Source: JBBTXM01 sp038062255
Lineage (GTDB): Bacteria; Patescibacteriota; Minisyncoccia; UBA11713; 2-01-FULL-45-33
DNA: 10,776 nucleotides
Assembly (NCBI GenBank): GCA_038062255.1
Contig: JBBTXM010000025.1
Span: 1 to 10,776, forward strand
Reading direction: 5' to 3'
Within the stretch, counting starts at the first letter, position 1. Every line of letters begins with the position of its first letter. A model generated the notes under the pieces. That model did no database searches and was not told the DNA's origin. It was given only the letters and a program-made list of their open reading frames with translations. A program made the position numbers and the translations under genes. Below, piece by piece: positions 1 through 4,857 of the stretch.

Positions 1-94
1 TGCCCAAATCCCTTCGCTTTCACGAGCTACGCAGGGAGTGCGAATAATGAAACTAGACTCCGGCGACAAAGTGGCATCGGTTGTGCTTCTCTAA
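1..94 (+). CDS. gyrA: DNA gyrase subunit A, C-terminal end (partial)
   Basis: Reading frame 2 is open from the window edge to a TAA at 92-94 and gives 30 residues. They contain SRATQGVRIMKLDSGDKVAS, which reads like the last blade of the GyrA C-terminal beta-propeller (the [S/N]R.TQGV.(I/L)M.L..GDKV pattern). GyrA is the breakage-reunion subunit of the type II topoisomerase that introduces negative supercoils; its propeller wraps DNA. The upstream part lies outside the window, so neither the active-site Tyr nor the GyrA box can be checked. ParC or a topoisomerase IV-like paralogue is an alternative, but the wording of the tail fits GyrA better. The stop codon runs directly into repeat copy R1. 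Confidence 0.8.
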   Translation, partial: AQIPSLSRATQGVRIMKLDSGDKVASVVLL

Positions 95-142
95 CCTCCA
101 CCCTCCTCCACCTCCCTCCTCCTTAGTAAGGAGAGAGGGAGG
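92..142. repeat. Palindromic repeat copy R1
   Basis: A pyrimidine-rich arm (CCTCCCTCCTCCTTA, 111-125) is followed by a central G (126) and a purine-rich arm (from TAAGGAGAGAGG to GGAGG, 127-142). The arms are reverse complements except for a one-base bulge. An outer flank, AACCTCCACCC, starts inside the gyrA stop codon. The purine end (GGGAGG, 137-142) lies 8 nt before the ATG at 151 and acts as its ribosome-binding site. The same core recurs at 594-619, 1022-1044, 1068-1095 and 1251-1277. Confidence 0.85.
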
Positions 143-150
143 AAAAAAAT

Positions 151-591
151 ATGACAACCAATATCAAACAATTAATAAAAGAAGTGATGGACAAAGGATA
201 CCTAATGAGTTTAGCAACAATAGATAGCAGCGGAGTTTGGGTTTGCGACGTTATCTATATACACGACGAAAATTTAAATATTTACTGGAAGTCTGACCCG
301 AACGTGCGCCATTCAAAAGCAATAATTGTCAATAATCAAGTTGCTGGAACCATAACAACTAGCGGTCCCGGTGAAAACAATTTGGGAATTCAGTTTGACG
401 GAGTTGCTGAAAAAATTGAAGGGAGTAGACATGATTTGGCTATCAAACATTATGCAAAAAGAAAAAAATCTGCGCCAAAAGAAAATGATGACGTTTTACA
501 AGGCGATTCGTGGTATATATTGAAACCTAAAAAAATCGAATTAATCAACGAAAAATTATACAAATTTGACAAGAAAAAAATTGAATTATAA
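151..591 (+). CDS. YhbP/UPF0306-like protein, PNPOx-type FMN-binding split barrel
   Basis: A 146-residue protein, close to the roughly 147 residues of E. coli YhbP. Similarity to that family is visible along the chain: MSLATIDSSG near residues 19-28, a YIHDENLNIYW strand near 36-46, RHSKAI near 53-58, VAGTI near 64-68, the IQFDGVAEKIEG segment near 80-91 followed by a DLA..HY helix, and a C-terminal W.I...KIELI.. strand pair. Members fold as the pyridoxamine-5'-phosphate-oxidase-like split barrel, which usually binds FMN or a related cofactor; the substrate is unknown for this branch. The ATG is preceded by GGGAGG supplied by repeat R1. The gene is boxed between R1 and R2, which start or end within a few bases of its start and stop. 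Family assignment is from recognition, not a search. Confidence 0.75.
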   Translation: MTTNIKQLIKEVMDKGYLMSLATIDSSGVWVCDVIYIHDENLNIYWKSDPNVRHSKAIIVNNQVAGTITTSGPGENNLGIQFDGVAEKIEGSRHDLAIKHYAKRKKSAPKENDDVLQGDSWYILKPKKIELINEKLYKFDKKKIEL

Positions 592-633
592 GTCCCTCTC
601 TCCTTAGTAAGGAGGAGGGATTTAGGGAGGAGG
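592..633. repeat. Palindromic repeat copy R2
   Basis: The core CCCTCTCTCCTTA (594-606), central G (607) and TAAGGAGGAGGG (608-619) form a near-perfect palindrome. ATTTA and then GGGAGGAGG (625-633) follow. It begins directly after the TAA of the preceding gene. Its GGAGGAGG end lies 5 nt before the ATG at 639 and is an unusually strong Shine-Dalgarno for the DUF559 gene. Confidence 0.85.
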
Positions 634-638
634 TAAAT

Positions 639-1052
639 ATGACCAGAATCTACAATAAAAAATCTCAAATTCTAAAACGCAAAATTTTGCGCAAAAACAT
701 GACGCCGGCAGAAACTTTAGTGTGGAACAAAATAAAAGATAAAAAACTAGGCGGGCACAAATTTCGGCGCCAGTACAGCGTTGGAAGATACGTTTTAGAT
801 TTTTATTGCCCGACAAAAAAATTGGCTGTAGAAATTGACGGAGGCTACCACAAGCTTGCGGACGCGAAATTGTACGACCCAGTGCGCCAATCAGAGATAG
901 AATCATTAGGTATCAAATTTATCAGATTTTCTAATAATGACATCGAAAATAATATTGAAAAAGTTTTGAAAGAGATTAAGAGAGCGTGTCGTATTACCCC
1001 CTCTCACCTCTCCTCTAAAGCTCCTCTCCTTACCAAGGAGAGGGAAACTTAA
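639..1052 (+). CDS. DUF559 domain protein, Vsr-like PD-(D/E)XK endonuclease fold
   Basis: A 137-residue protein of the DUF559 (endonuclease-domain) family, related to Vsr mismatch-nicking endonucleases. Visible marks are the N-terminal MTPAETLVWNKIK helix (residues 21-33), then GHKFRRQYSVGRYVLDFYC, where Asp54 is the likely first metal ligand, then KKLAVEIDGGYH with Glu65, Asp67 and His71. The IKFIRFSNNDIENNIEKVL tail is typical of the family. The catalytic residues therefore look intact. Function is not established for this family; DNA nicking or cleavage is inferred from the fold. The last roughly 20 residues (from about Ile119) are encoded by repeat copy R3, including LTKER, which is a translation of the palindrome. 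The true ancestral end was probably near residue 117. The gene is framed by R2 (supplying its ribosome-binding site) and R3 (supplying its stop). Confidence 0.85.
   Translation: MTRIYNKKSQILKRKILRKNMTPAETLVWNKIKDKKLGGHKFRRQYSVGRYVLDFYCPTKKLAVEIDGGYHKLADAKLYDPVRQSEIESLGIKFIRFSNNDIENNIEKVLKEIKRACRITPSHLSSKAPLLTKERET
997..1047. repeat. Palindromic repeat copy R3 (overlaps 3' end of DUF559 gene)
   Basis: CTCTCCTT (1024-1031), spacer ACC and AAGGAGAGGG (1035-1044) form the core. An outer pyrimidine arm, CCCCCTCTCACCTCTCC (997-1013), precedes it. The copy is read in frame as the C-terminal tail of the DUF559 protein, and the stop codon (1050-1052) follows its right end. Confidence 0.8.
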
Positions 1053-1067
1053 TGAAAAATAAAAAAA

Positions 1068-1140
1068 CCCTTCTCTCCTTACTAAGGAGGAAGGGCTGGC
1101 CCGCTACGCCGGAGCGTAAGCGAGGCGAGGGATGGAGGTT
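1068..1140. repeat. Palindromic repeat copy R4 with secondary hairpin
   Basis: The core CCCTTCTCTCCTTA (1068-1081), central C and TAAGGAGGAAGGG form arms that differ by one base in length. Between the core and a terminal GGATGGAGGTT (1130-1140) sits a second inverted repeat: CGCTACGC (1102-1109), loop CGGA, and GCGTAAGCG (1114-1122). It lies in the gene-free stretch 1053-1329. Confidence 0.8.
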
Positions 1141-1250
1141 AAAATAAATGCCCCAGCTTCCGCTAGGGCACTCCGTGCTTGTTACGACTTAACCAATAAC
1201 ATGGTAGCAAATCCGTTTAATTATGTCAAGTTTTAATTTGCCAATTTCTA

Positions 1251-1315
1251 CCCCTCTCTCCTTGCCAAGGAGGAGGGTGAAAAAATAAACTATGTTTATT
1301 TTTTCGGGTGGAGGT
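1251..1315. repeat. Palindromic repeat copy R5 with AT-rich inner palindrome
   Basis: The core CCCTCTCTCCTT (1252-1263), spacer GCC and AAGGAGGAGGG (1267-1277) form the palindrome. The right-hand terminal motif GGGTGGAGGT (1306-1315) is separated from the core by a perfect 12-bp inverted repeat, GAAAAAATAAAC / GTTTATTTTTTC (1279-1290 and 1294-1305, spacer TAT). GGGT occurs on both sides of that inner palindrome (1275-1278 and 1306-1309). Confidence 0.8.
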
Positions 1316-1317
1316 CA

Positions 1318-1323
1318 TATAAT
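1318..1323 (+). promoter_or_regulatory. -10 box of a leaderless promoter for the methyltransferase gene
   Basis: TATAAT is followed by exactly 6 nt and then the ATG at 1330, so transcription would begin at or next to the start codon. The -35 region would be around 1295-1300 (TTTATT, weak), inside the right arm of the AT-rich palindrome of R5; that palindrome could serve as an operator. Confidence 0.65.
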
Positions 1324-1329
1324 GTACCT

Positions 1330-1863
1330 ATGCCTCCAGATTTATTTTTAAATCCGGAAAAAGTTATTGAAGAATGGGATATTAGGCCCGGGGATTTAAT
1401 TGCGGATTTCGGATGCGGCGCCGGATTTTTTTCGATACCGCTTGGCAAAAGAGCCGGCTCAAACGGCAGAGTATACGCATTGGACATACGTCCCGAGGCG
1501 CTTGAAGCCGTGCGGGCAAAAGTAAAACTTTTCCACTTATTTAATATTGAGCCTTCCCGCGCCAATTTAGAGTTGGAAAGAGGTTCAGGCCTCAAAAGCG
1601 ATACAATAGACAAAGTGGTAATAGCTAATATCCTTTTCCAAGCCGAAAACAAAAAAAACATAATCGAAGAAGCACATAGAATATTAAAACCGAGCGGGGT
1701 TGCGATAGTGGTAGAGTGGAATGAAGGCGAAAAAGCAGGGCCAGTTTTGCCAAATAAAATTCATAGAGACGAAATCGCGGAAATTTTTAAAGAAGCCGGG
1801 TTTTCCCTGGCAAAAAAATTTAACGCCGGCACGCATCATTACGGATTAATATTTAAAAAATAG
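1330..1863 (+). CDS. Class I SAM-dependent methyltransferase
   Basis: A 177-residue protein with the Rossmann-type methyltransferase core. Motif I is IADFGCGAGFFSIPL (residues 24-38), which binds S-adenosylmethionine. The acidic residue at the end of strand 2 is Asp52 in YALDIRPEAL. A motif IV-like strand is DKVVIANILFQ, and GVAIVVEW near the C-terminal third is the usual strand 5. This matches the Methyltransf_11/25/31 groups; the substrate cannot be told from sequence. The ATG at 1330 is chosen because it fits the TATAAT box 6 nt upstream; the GGAGGT at 1310-1315 is too far away to be its ribosome-binding site. The TAG stop shares its G with the GTG start of the next gene, implying coupled translation with the solute-binding protein. 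Confidence 0.85.
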   Translation: MPPDLFLNPEKVIEEWDIRPGDLIADFGCGAGFFSIPLGKRAGSNGRVYALDIRPEALEAVRAKVKLFHLFNIEPSRANLELERGSGLKSDTIDKVVIANILFQAENKKNIIEEAHRILKPSGVAIVVEWNEGEKAGPVLPNKIHRDEIAEIFKEAGFSLAKKFNAGTHHYGLIFKK

Positions 1864-3155
1864 TGGAAAATCTTACAAAACTTCAAAAAGTATTGATTGG
1901 CGGAGCTATTTTTTTAGTATTGATAGTTCTTTTGGTGGTGGTTGGAATTTTGCCCGGACTGAAAGACGAAACCCTTAGAAACTCGAGGCTTACAGTTTGG
2001 GGTTTCGATGACGCAAAAATATTCAACGCGATTTCTCAAAAATTTATTGAAGAAAATTCCGGAGCCTCGGTAACATACAGGCAAAAAACTCTGGCAAATT
2101 TCGAAGAAGAACTTCTAAACGCCATTGCCCGCGGAGAATCTCCGGATGTTTTTGTTTTGCCGTCTACATACCTCAAAAAACATTTGGATAAGCTTTCATC
2201 CGCCCCTCCTCTTTTTGTAACAGAGCGCGAAATTCTCCAGCAATACGCCGATTCCGCGGCGCAGTTTTTGACTACAAAAAAAGAAGTCTACGGAATCCCC
2301 CTGTACGGAGATACTTTGGTTCTCTATTGGAACAAAGATTTGTTTACGGATAAGGGAATCGCCCTCCCCCCAAAAACTTGGGACGAATTTTTAGAAACTT
2401 CCCAGCTTCTTACGCAAAAAGATTCTATTGGCAACATTTTAATCGCGGGCTCCGCTTTGGGAAGAGCCAAAAACATAAAATACGCGCCCGAAATACTAAC
2501 CGCTTTATTTTTGCAGTCAGGAGAAAAAATCATAGACTCTTCGGGAAAATTGGTGCTGGGCGACGGCATACAATCCGAAGGGGCGTTTATAAGGCCAGCT
2601 GAATCGGCCCTAAGGTTTTTCTCGGAATTCGGAAACCCGCAAAAAGCCTCGCACAGCTGGAACCCGGCGTTCCCAGAAGCCAAAGAAATGTTTATCTCCG
2701 GAAAACTCGCGATGTACATAGGAAAATCTTCAGAAATTCAAGAACTTAAAGAAAAAAACCCCCATCTAAATTTTGACGTGGCGCACTTGCCGTCTTTGGA
2801 TTCCAAACGAACGACTTATGGCAACCTGTTCGGCGGAGTTGTACCGAAAGCTTCTCGCAACTATATGCCGGCATGGGCGTTTGTAAGATTTTGGGCGCAA
2901 AAAAATAATTCGAAACTTTACTCCGATCTAAAAAATGATGCTTCTCCGCGGAGGGATTTGTTTTCTTCATACCAAAGCGACCCCAAAAGAGCCGTGTTTG
3001 CAGAGAGCGTATTGTCGCTCGATTTTTGGGTAAATCCGGACCCTGTGAAAGTAAACAAAATATTTTCAGATTTAATAGAAGAGGTGGCAACGGGGCAGAC
3101 AATTCTGCGCAACGCCATCGCAAAAGCAAGGGCCAAAATAAATGAAATTAAATAA
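1863..3155 (+). CDS. Membrane-anchored extracellular solute-binding protein, family 1 (SBP_bac_1/8)
   Basis: A 430-residue protein starting with GTG within the stop of the previous gene. Residues about 12-32 form one hydrophobic anchor (LIGGAIFLVLIVLLVVVGIL) with no lipobox Cys, so it is probably tethered to the membrane by this helix. The rest follows the MalE/UgpB-like binding-protein plan: LTVWGFDD...FNAISQKFIEEN, a SPDVFVLPS strand, YGIPLYGDTLVLYWNKDLF, PPKTWDEFLE, and a late GKLAMYIGKSSEI segment. Such proteins capture sugars or related solutes for ABC importers. No permease or ATPase gene is present in the window, and the gene overlaps a pilin-like gene by 14 nt. A role at a surface machine instead of canonical uptake is therefore possible, but that is inference. 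Confidence 0.85.
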   Translation: MENLTKLQKVLIGGAIFLVLIVLLVVVGILPGLKDETLRNSRLTVWGFDDAKIFNAISQKFIEENSGASVTYRQKTLANFEEELLNAIARGESPDVFVLPSTYLKKHLDKLSSAPPLFVTEREILQQYADSAAQFLTTKKEVYGIPLYGDTLVLYWNKDLFTDKGIALPPKTWDEFLETSQLLTQKDSIGNILIAGSALGRAKNIKYAPEILTALFLQSGEKIIDSSGKLVLGDGIQSEGAFIRPAESALRFFSEFGNPQKASHSWNPAFPEAKEMFISGKLAMYIGKSSEIQELKEKNPHLNFDVAHLPSLDSKRTTYGNLFGGVVPKASRNYMPAWAFVRFWAQKNNSKLYSDLKNDASPRRDLFSSYQSDPKRAVFAESVLSLDFWVNPDPVKVNKIFSDLIEEVATGQTILRNAIAKARAKINEIK

Positions 3156-4050
3156 TAAAAATTTGATATTTTTTGTTGTTTTATTTGCTCTTTTTGCTTT
3201 TCCGGCTTTCGCTCAAGACTTTGTCGGCCCCGTGCGAGAAGAATCTGGCTTATTGACTTGCGGTTTTGAAGGTGGAAAACTTTGCACCATTTGCGATATC
3301 TGGGCGCTTGCGGATAAAGTCATAAAATTTCTTTTGTTCAAGCTTGCGACTCCAATTTTAATAATAGTCCTTATAGCTGGCGGATTTATTTATCTTACTT
3401 CCGGAGGCAACCCCAAAAAAACGGAAACTGCAAAAGGACTTATCACGTCAGCGATATTTGGAATCGTAATAGCATTCGCCGCGTGGCTTATTGTGGACAC
3501 AATTTTAAAAACTCTAGTCAACGAAGATTTTACAATCGCCTGGCAAGAAATAGAAGAATGCCCAGACCCGCTTGAACCAGAAATTCCTGAATTATCGAAA
3601 NNNNNNNNNNAAGCAGACGCGCGCGACGCGCTGGAAGGATTTTCTTTGCCTGGAGCAAGAGTGCCGATAAACAAACGGCCGTGTCAATGCGCCTTACCCA
3701 ACGATTCAAGATGCGCGAACTGCACCAATGTCGCCGGGCTTCCAAAAAGCACAGTCGACTATCTTCGCCAACTTCAAGATTACTGTTCGGACCAAGAAAC
3801 CTTGGATTGCAAATTCGTGCTTTCCGGCGGCACGGAAACACATCTTCATTCCGAAAATACAAGACACAGACCGGGCAATCCGGTTGTTGATGTGGTGCCA
3901 AACACACAAACTCAAGCGGTTTACAAGTCGCTAATAAACGCCGCTGGCGGTGTAACTACTGTTGCCAGATGTGAAAATGAAAAAGGAGAGCACATACCGG
4001 CTTGTTCCGTTCCTCAGACAAACCACATTCATTTTGAATTTAGGTGGTGA
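3142..4050 (+). CDS. Pilin-like two-helix protein joined to an M15-like peptidase domain (crosses an N gap)
   Basis: The ATG at 3142 lies 14 nt inside the end of the preceding gene. Residues 1-24 form a signal peptide ending FPAFAQ. After a short Cys-containing segment, two hydrophobic helices (about 68-90 and 100-125) flank the loop SGGNPKKTETAKGLITSAIFG, the hallmark of the T4SS_pilin-type family common in CPR. The chain continues through 10 unknown bases (3601-3610). The part after the gap contains CQCALPNDSRCANC, then LSGGTETHLHSEN, HRPGNPVVDV and a C-terminal NHIHFEF. The two His/Asp motifs resemble the zinc site of M15 (VanY/hedgehog-like) peptidases, which cut peptidoglycan stem peptides, though the His-to-Asp spacing is one residue longer than the usual HxxGxxxD. 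The frame stays open across the gap, but true gap length is unknown, so the fusion is not proven. Confidence 0.7.
   Translation: MKLNNKNLIFFVVLFALFAFPAFAQDFVGPVREESGLLTCGFEGGKLCTICDIWALADKVIKFLLFKLATPILIIVLIAGGFIYLTSGGNPKKTETAKGLITSAIFGIVIAFAAWLIVDTILKTLVNEDFTIAWQEIEECPDPLEPEIPELSKXXXXADARDALEGFSLPGARVPINKRPCQCALPNDSRCANCTNVAGLPKSTVDYLRQLQDYCSDQETLDCKFVLSGGTETHLHSENTRHRPGNPVVDVVPNTQTQAVYKSLINAAGGVTTVARCENEKGEHIPACSVPQTNHIHFEFRW
3601..3610. other. Assembly gap (10 N)
   Basis: Ten consecutive undetermined bases lie within the pilin/M15 reading frame. A round number of Ns usually marks a scaffold join of unknown length, so order, distance and frame across this point are provisional. Confidence 0.97.
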
Positions 4051-4056
4051 TATAAT
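4048..4056 (+). promoter_or_regulatory. Extended -10 promoter (TGATATAAT) overlapping a stop codon
   Basis: The TGA stop of the pilin/M15 gene (4048-4050) forms the TGN of an extended -10 element followed by TATAAT (4051-4056). The next ATG lies 6 nt after the box (4063), the same spacing as at 1318-1330, which predicts a leaderless transcript. Confidence 0.65.
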
Positions 4057-4062
4057 AAATCC

Positions 4063-4341
4063 ATGTTCAAAAATTGGGCCATTGCCATAGAAAACCCGCT
4101 AAAATCCGAGACAATCGGCGAACTTATAACCGCCATTTCAGATTTGGCGGTAGCAATCGGCCTCCCAATTGCTATAATATTTATTGTGTACTCGGGCTTT
4201 TTGTTTGTATCCGCCCGAGGCAATGAAAAGAAGCTTGAAACGGCAAAAGAGGGCTTCAAGTGGGCAGTAATAGGAGCCGCGATTATCGTGGGAGCAAAAT
4301 TCCTGGCAGAAGCGGTAGTCAATTTTGCCGAAGGATTATAG
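4063..4341 (+). CDS. Small two-helix pilin-like membrane protein (T4SS_pilin type)
   Basis: A 92-residue protein with two predicted membrane helices (about 28-50 and 66-88) around the short charged loop SARGNEKKLETAKEGFKW. It shares the plan, loop position and (N/D)EKK..TAK wording of the pilin-like domain of the preceding gene. It has no cleavable signal peptide, only a short amphipathic N-terminus. There is no Shine-Dalgarno; the TATAAT box 6 nt before the ATG supports a leaderless start. Members of this family resemble VirB2/TrbC pilins of type IV secretion systems in layout, but no VirB4, VirD4 or other machine component lies in the window, so the pilus role is inferred. The gene sits 12 nt downstream of the pilin/M15 gene. 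Confidence 0.75.
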   Translation: MFKNWAIAIENPLKSETIGELITAISDLAVAIGLPIAIIFIVYSGFLFVSARGNEKKLETAKEGFKWAVIGAAIIVGAKFLAEAVVNFAEGL

Positions 4342-4344
4342 GTT

Positions 4345-4353
4345 TGGTATAAT
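4345..4353 (+). promoter_or_regulatory. Extended -10 promoter (TGGTATAAT)
   Basis: The element lies 3 nt after the TAG stop of the preceding pilin-like gene. Transcription from it would start near 4360, leaving a roughly 100-nt leader before the ATG at 4459. That leader contains the dyad at 4398-4425. Confidence 0.55.
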
Positions 4354-4397
4354 GAAAAAGGTCGAAATTAAAAGAATTCAAATCAACGAATGGTATG

Positions 4398-4425
4398 CGA
4401 ATGCAACAAATATTTGTATCATTCG
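4398..4425. promoter_or_regulatory. Imperfect 28-bp dyad in the leader of a pilin-like gene
   Basis: Two 14-base arms, CGAATGCAACAAAT and ATTTGTATCATTCG, are reverse complements at 12 of 14 positions; ACAAATATTTGT at the centre is perfect. The site lies between the TATAAT element at 4348 and the gene start at 4459. It could be a protein-binding operator or an RNA hairpin. Confidence 0.45.
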
Positions 4426-4444
4426 GATAAGATTTGTAGATTAG

Positions 4445-4450
4445 TATTAT
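4445..4450 (+). promoter_or_regulatory. Possible second -10 box (TATTAT)
   Basis: TATTAT lies 8 nt before the ATG at 4459 and would again give a leaderless message. There is no clear -35 or TGN extension, and the region is AT-rich, so this is weak. Confidence 0.3.
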
Positions 4451-4458
4451 TTAATATT

Positions 4459-4806
4459 ATGAACAAAACATTATTAAAAATGGCTGTAAGTTTCGGGGCA
4501 ACGCTTCCGCTTTTGGCTTTTGCGCAAACAGACGCGTTTGAAATACTCTCCGTAATCGACGACCTTTTGGGAACGATAATCCCGATTTTGATGGTTGTAG
4601 CAACTGTTGTGTTTTTGTGGGGTATTGTAATGTACATAACCGCAGCCGGCGACGAAAAGAAGGCGGCCACAGCCAAAACATACATCACAAGCGGAATAAT
4701 CGGACTTTTCTTCATGGTGGCAATTTGGGGAATAATTCGAGCGATAGTAGCCACATTCGGAGTTGGAGGCGAGGGAGTTCCTAGCGGACCAGGAGGACTG
4801 CAGTAA
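4459..4806 (+). CDS. Pilin-like two-helix protein with signal peptide (T4SS_pilin type)
   Basis: A 115-residue protein. Residues 1-22 (MNKTLLKMAVSFGATLPLLA, then FA before QTDA) form a cleavable-type signal peptide, which is why the ATG at 4459 is preferred over the in-frame ATG at 4390, whose extra 23 residues are charged and Cys-rich. Two hydrophobic helices follow around the loop MYITAAGDEKKAATAKTYI. The second helix reads GIIGLFFMVAIWGIIRAIVATFG. The tail is Gly/Pro-rich. The sequence is closely similar to the 6685-6933 protein in the FLWG...AAGDEKK and VWGIV.AIV.TFG segments, so these two are recent paralogues. There is no Shine-Dalgarno. The gene ends 17 nt before a strong bidirectional terminator. 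Confidence 0.75.
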   Translation: MNKTLLKMAVSFGATLPLLAFAQTDAFEILSVIDDLLGTIIPILMVVATVVFLWGIVMYITAAGDEKKAATAKTYITSGIIGLFFMVAIWGIIRAIVATFGVGGEGVPSGPGGLQ

Positions 4807-4823
4807 ATTTTTTTAAAAAAGCG

Positions 4824-4857
4824 AAGGCGCTCGTTTGAGCGCCTTTTGCGTTTTTTT
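4824..4857. terminator. Bidirectional intrinsic terminator between convergent genes
   Basis: Stem AAGGCGCT (4824-4831) / AGCGCCTT (4838-4845) with a 6-nt loop is followed by TTGCG and seven Ts. On the minus strand the stem is followed by CGC and six Ts. It serves the pilin-like gene ending at 4806 and the minus-strand gene ending at 4856. Confidence 0.8.

Larger units (their letters stand above)
1053..1317. other. Gene-free stretch built mainly of repeats
   Basis: No supported gene is present. The stretch holds R4, a GC hairpin at 1150-1169 (GCCC and AGC pairing with GCT and GGGC), a 17-nt string at 1178-1194 matching the antisense of the conserved 16S rRNA 3' region, an AT-rich segment at 1195-1250 and R5. 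A 31-codon frame at 1052-1147 consists almost wholly of R4 and is not called as a gene. Confidence 0.7.

Noticed and set aside
1052..1147. 31-codon frame after the DUF559 gene
   Set aside because: It is composed almost entirely of repeat R4 and has no independent evidence of coding.
92..1315. CRISPR array
   Set aside because: The repeats are palindromic, imperfect and irregularly spaced (about 30 to 450 nt), with whole genes between them and no uniform spacers.
4352..4447. 31-codon frame starting inside the TATAAT at 4348
   Set aside because: Its ATG overlaps the -10 box and would lie upstream of the transcription start; there is no recognisable sequence pattern.
4390..4458. 23-residue N-terminal extension of the third pilin-like gene
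   Set aside because: It would bury the signal peptide behind a Cys-rich charged leader and has no translation signal.
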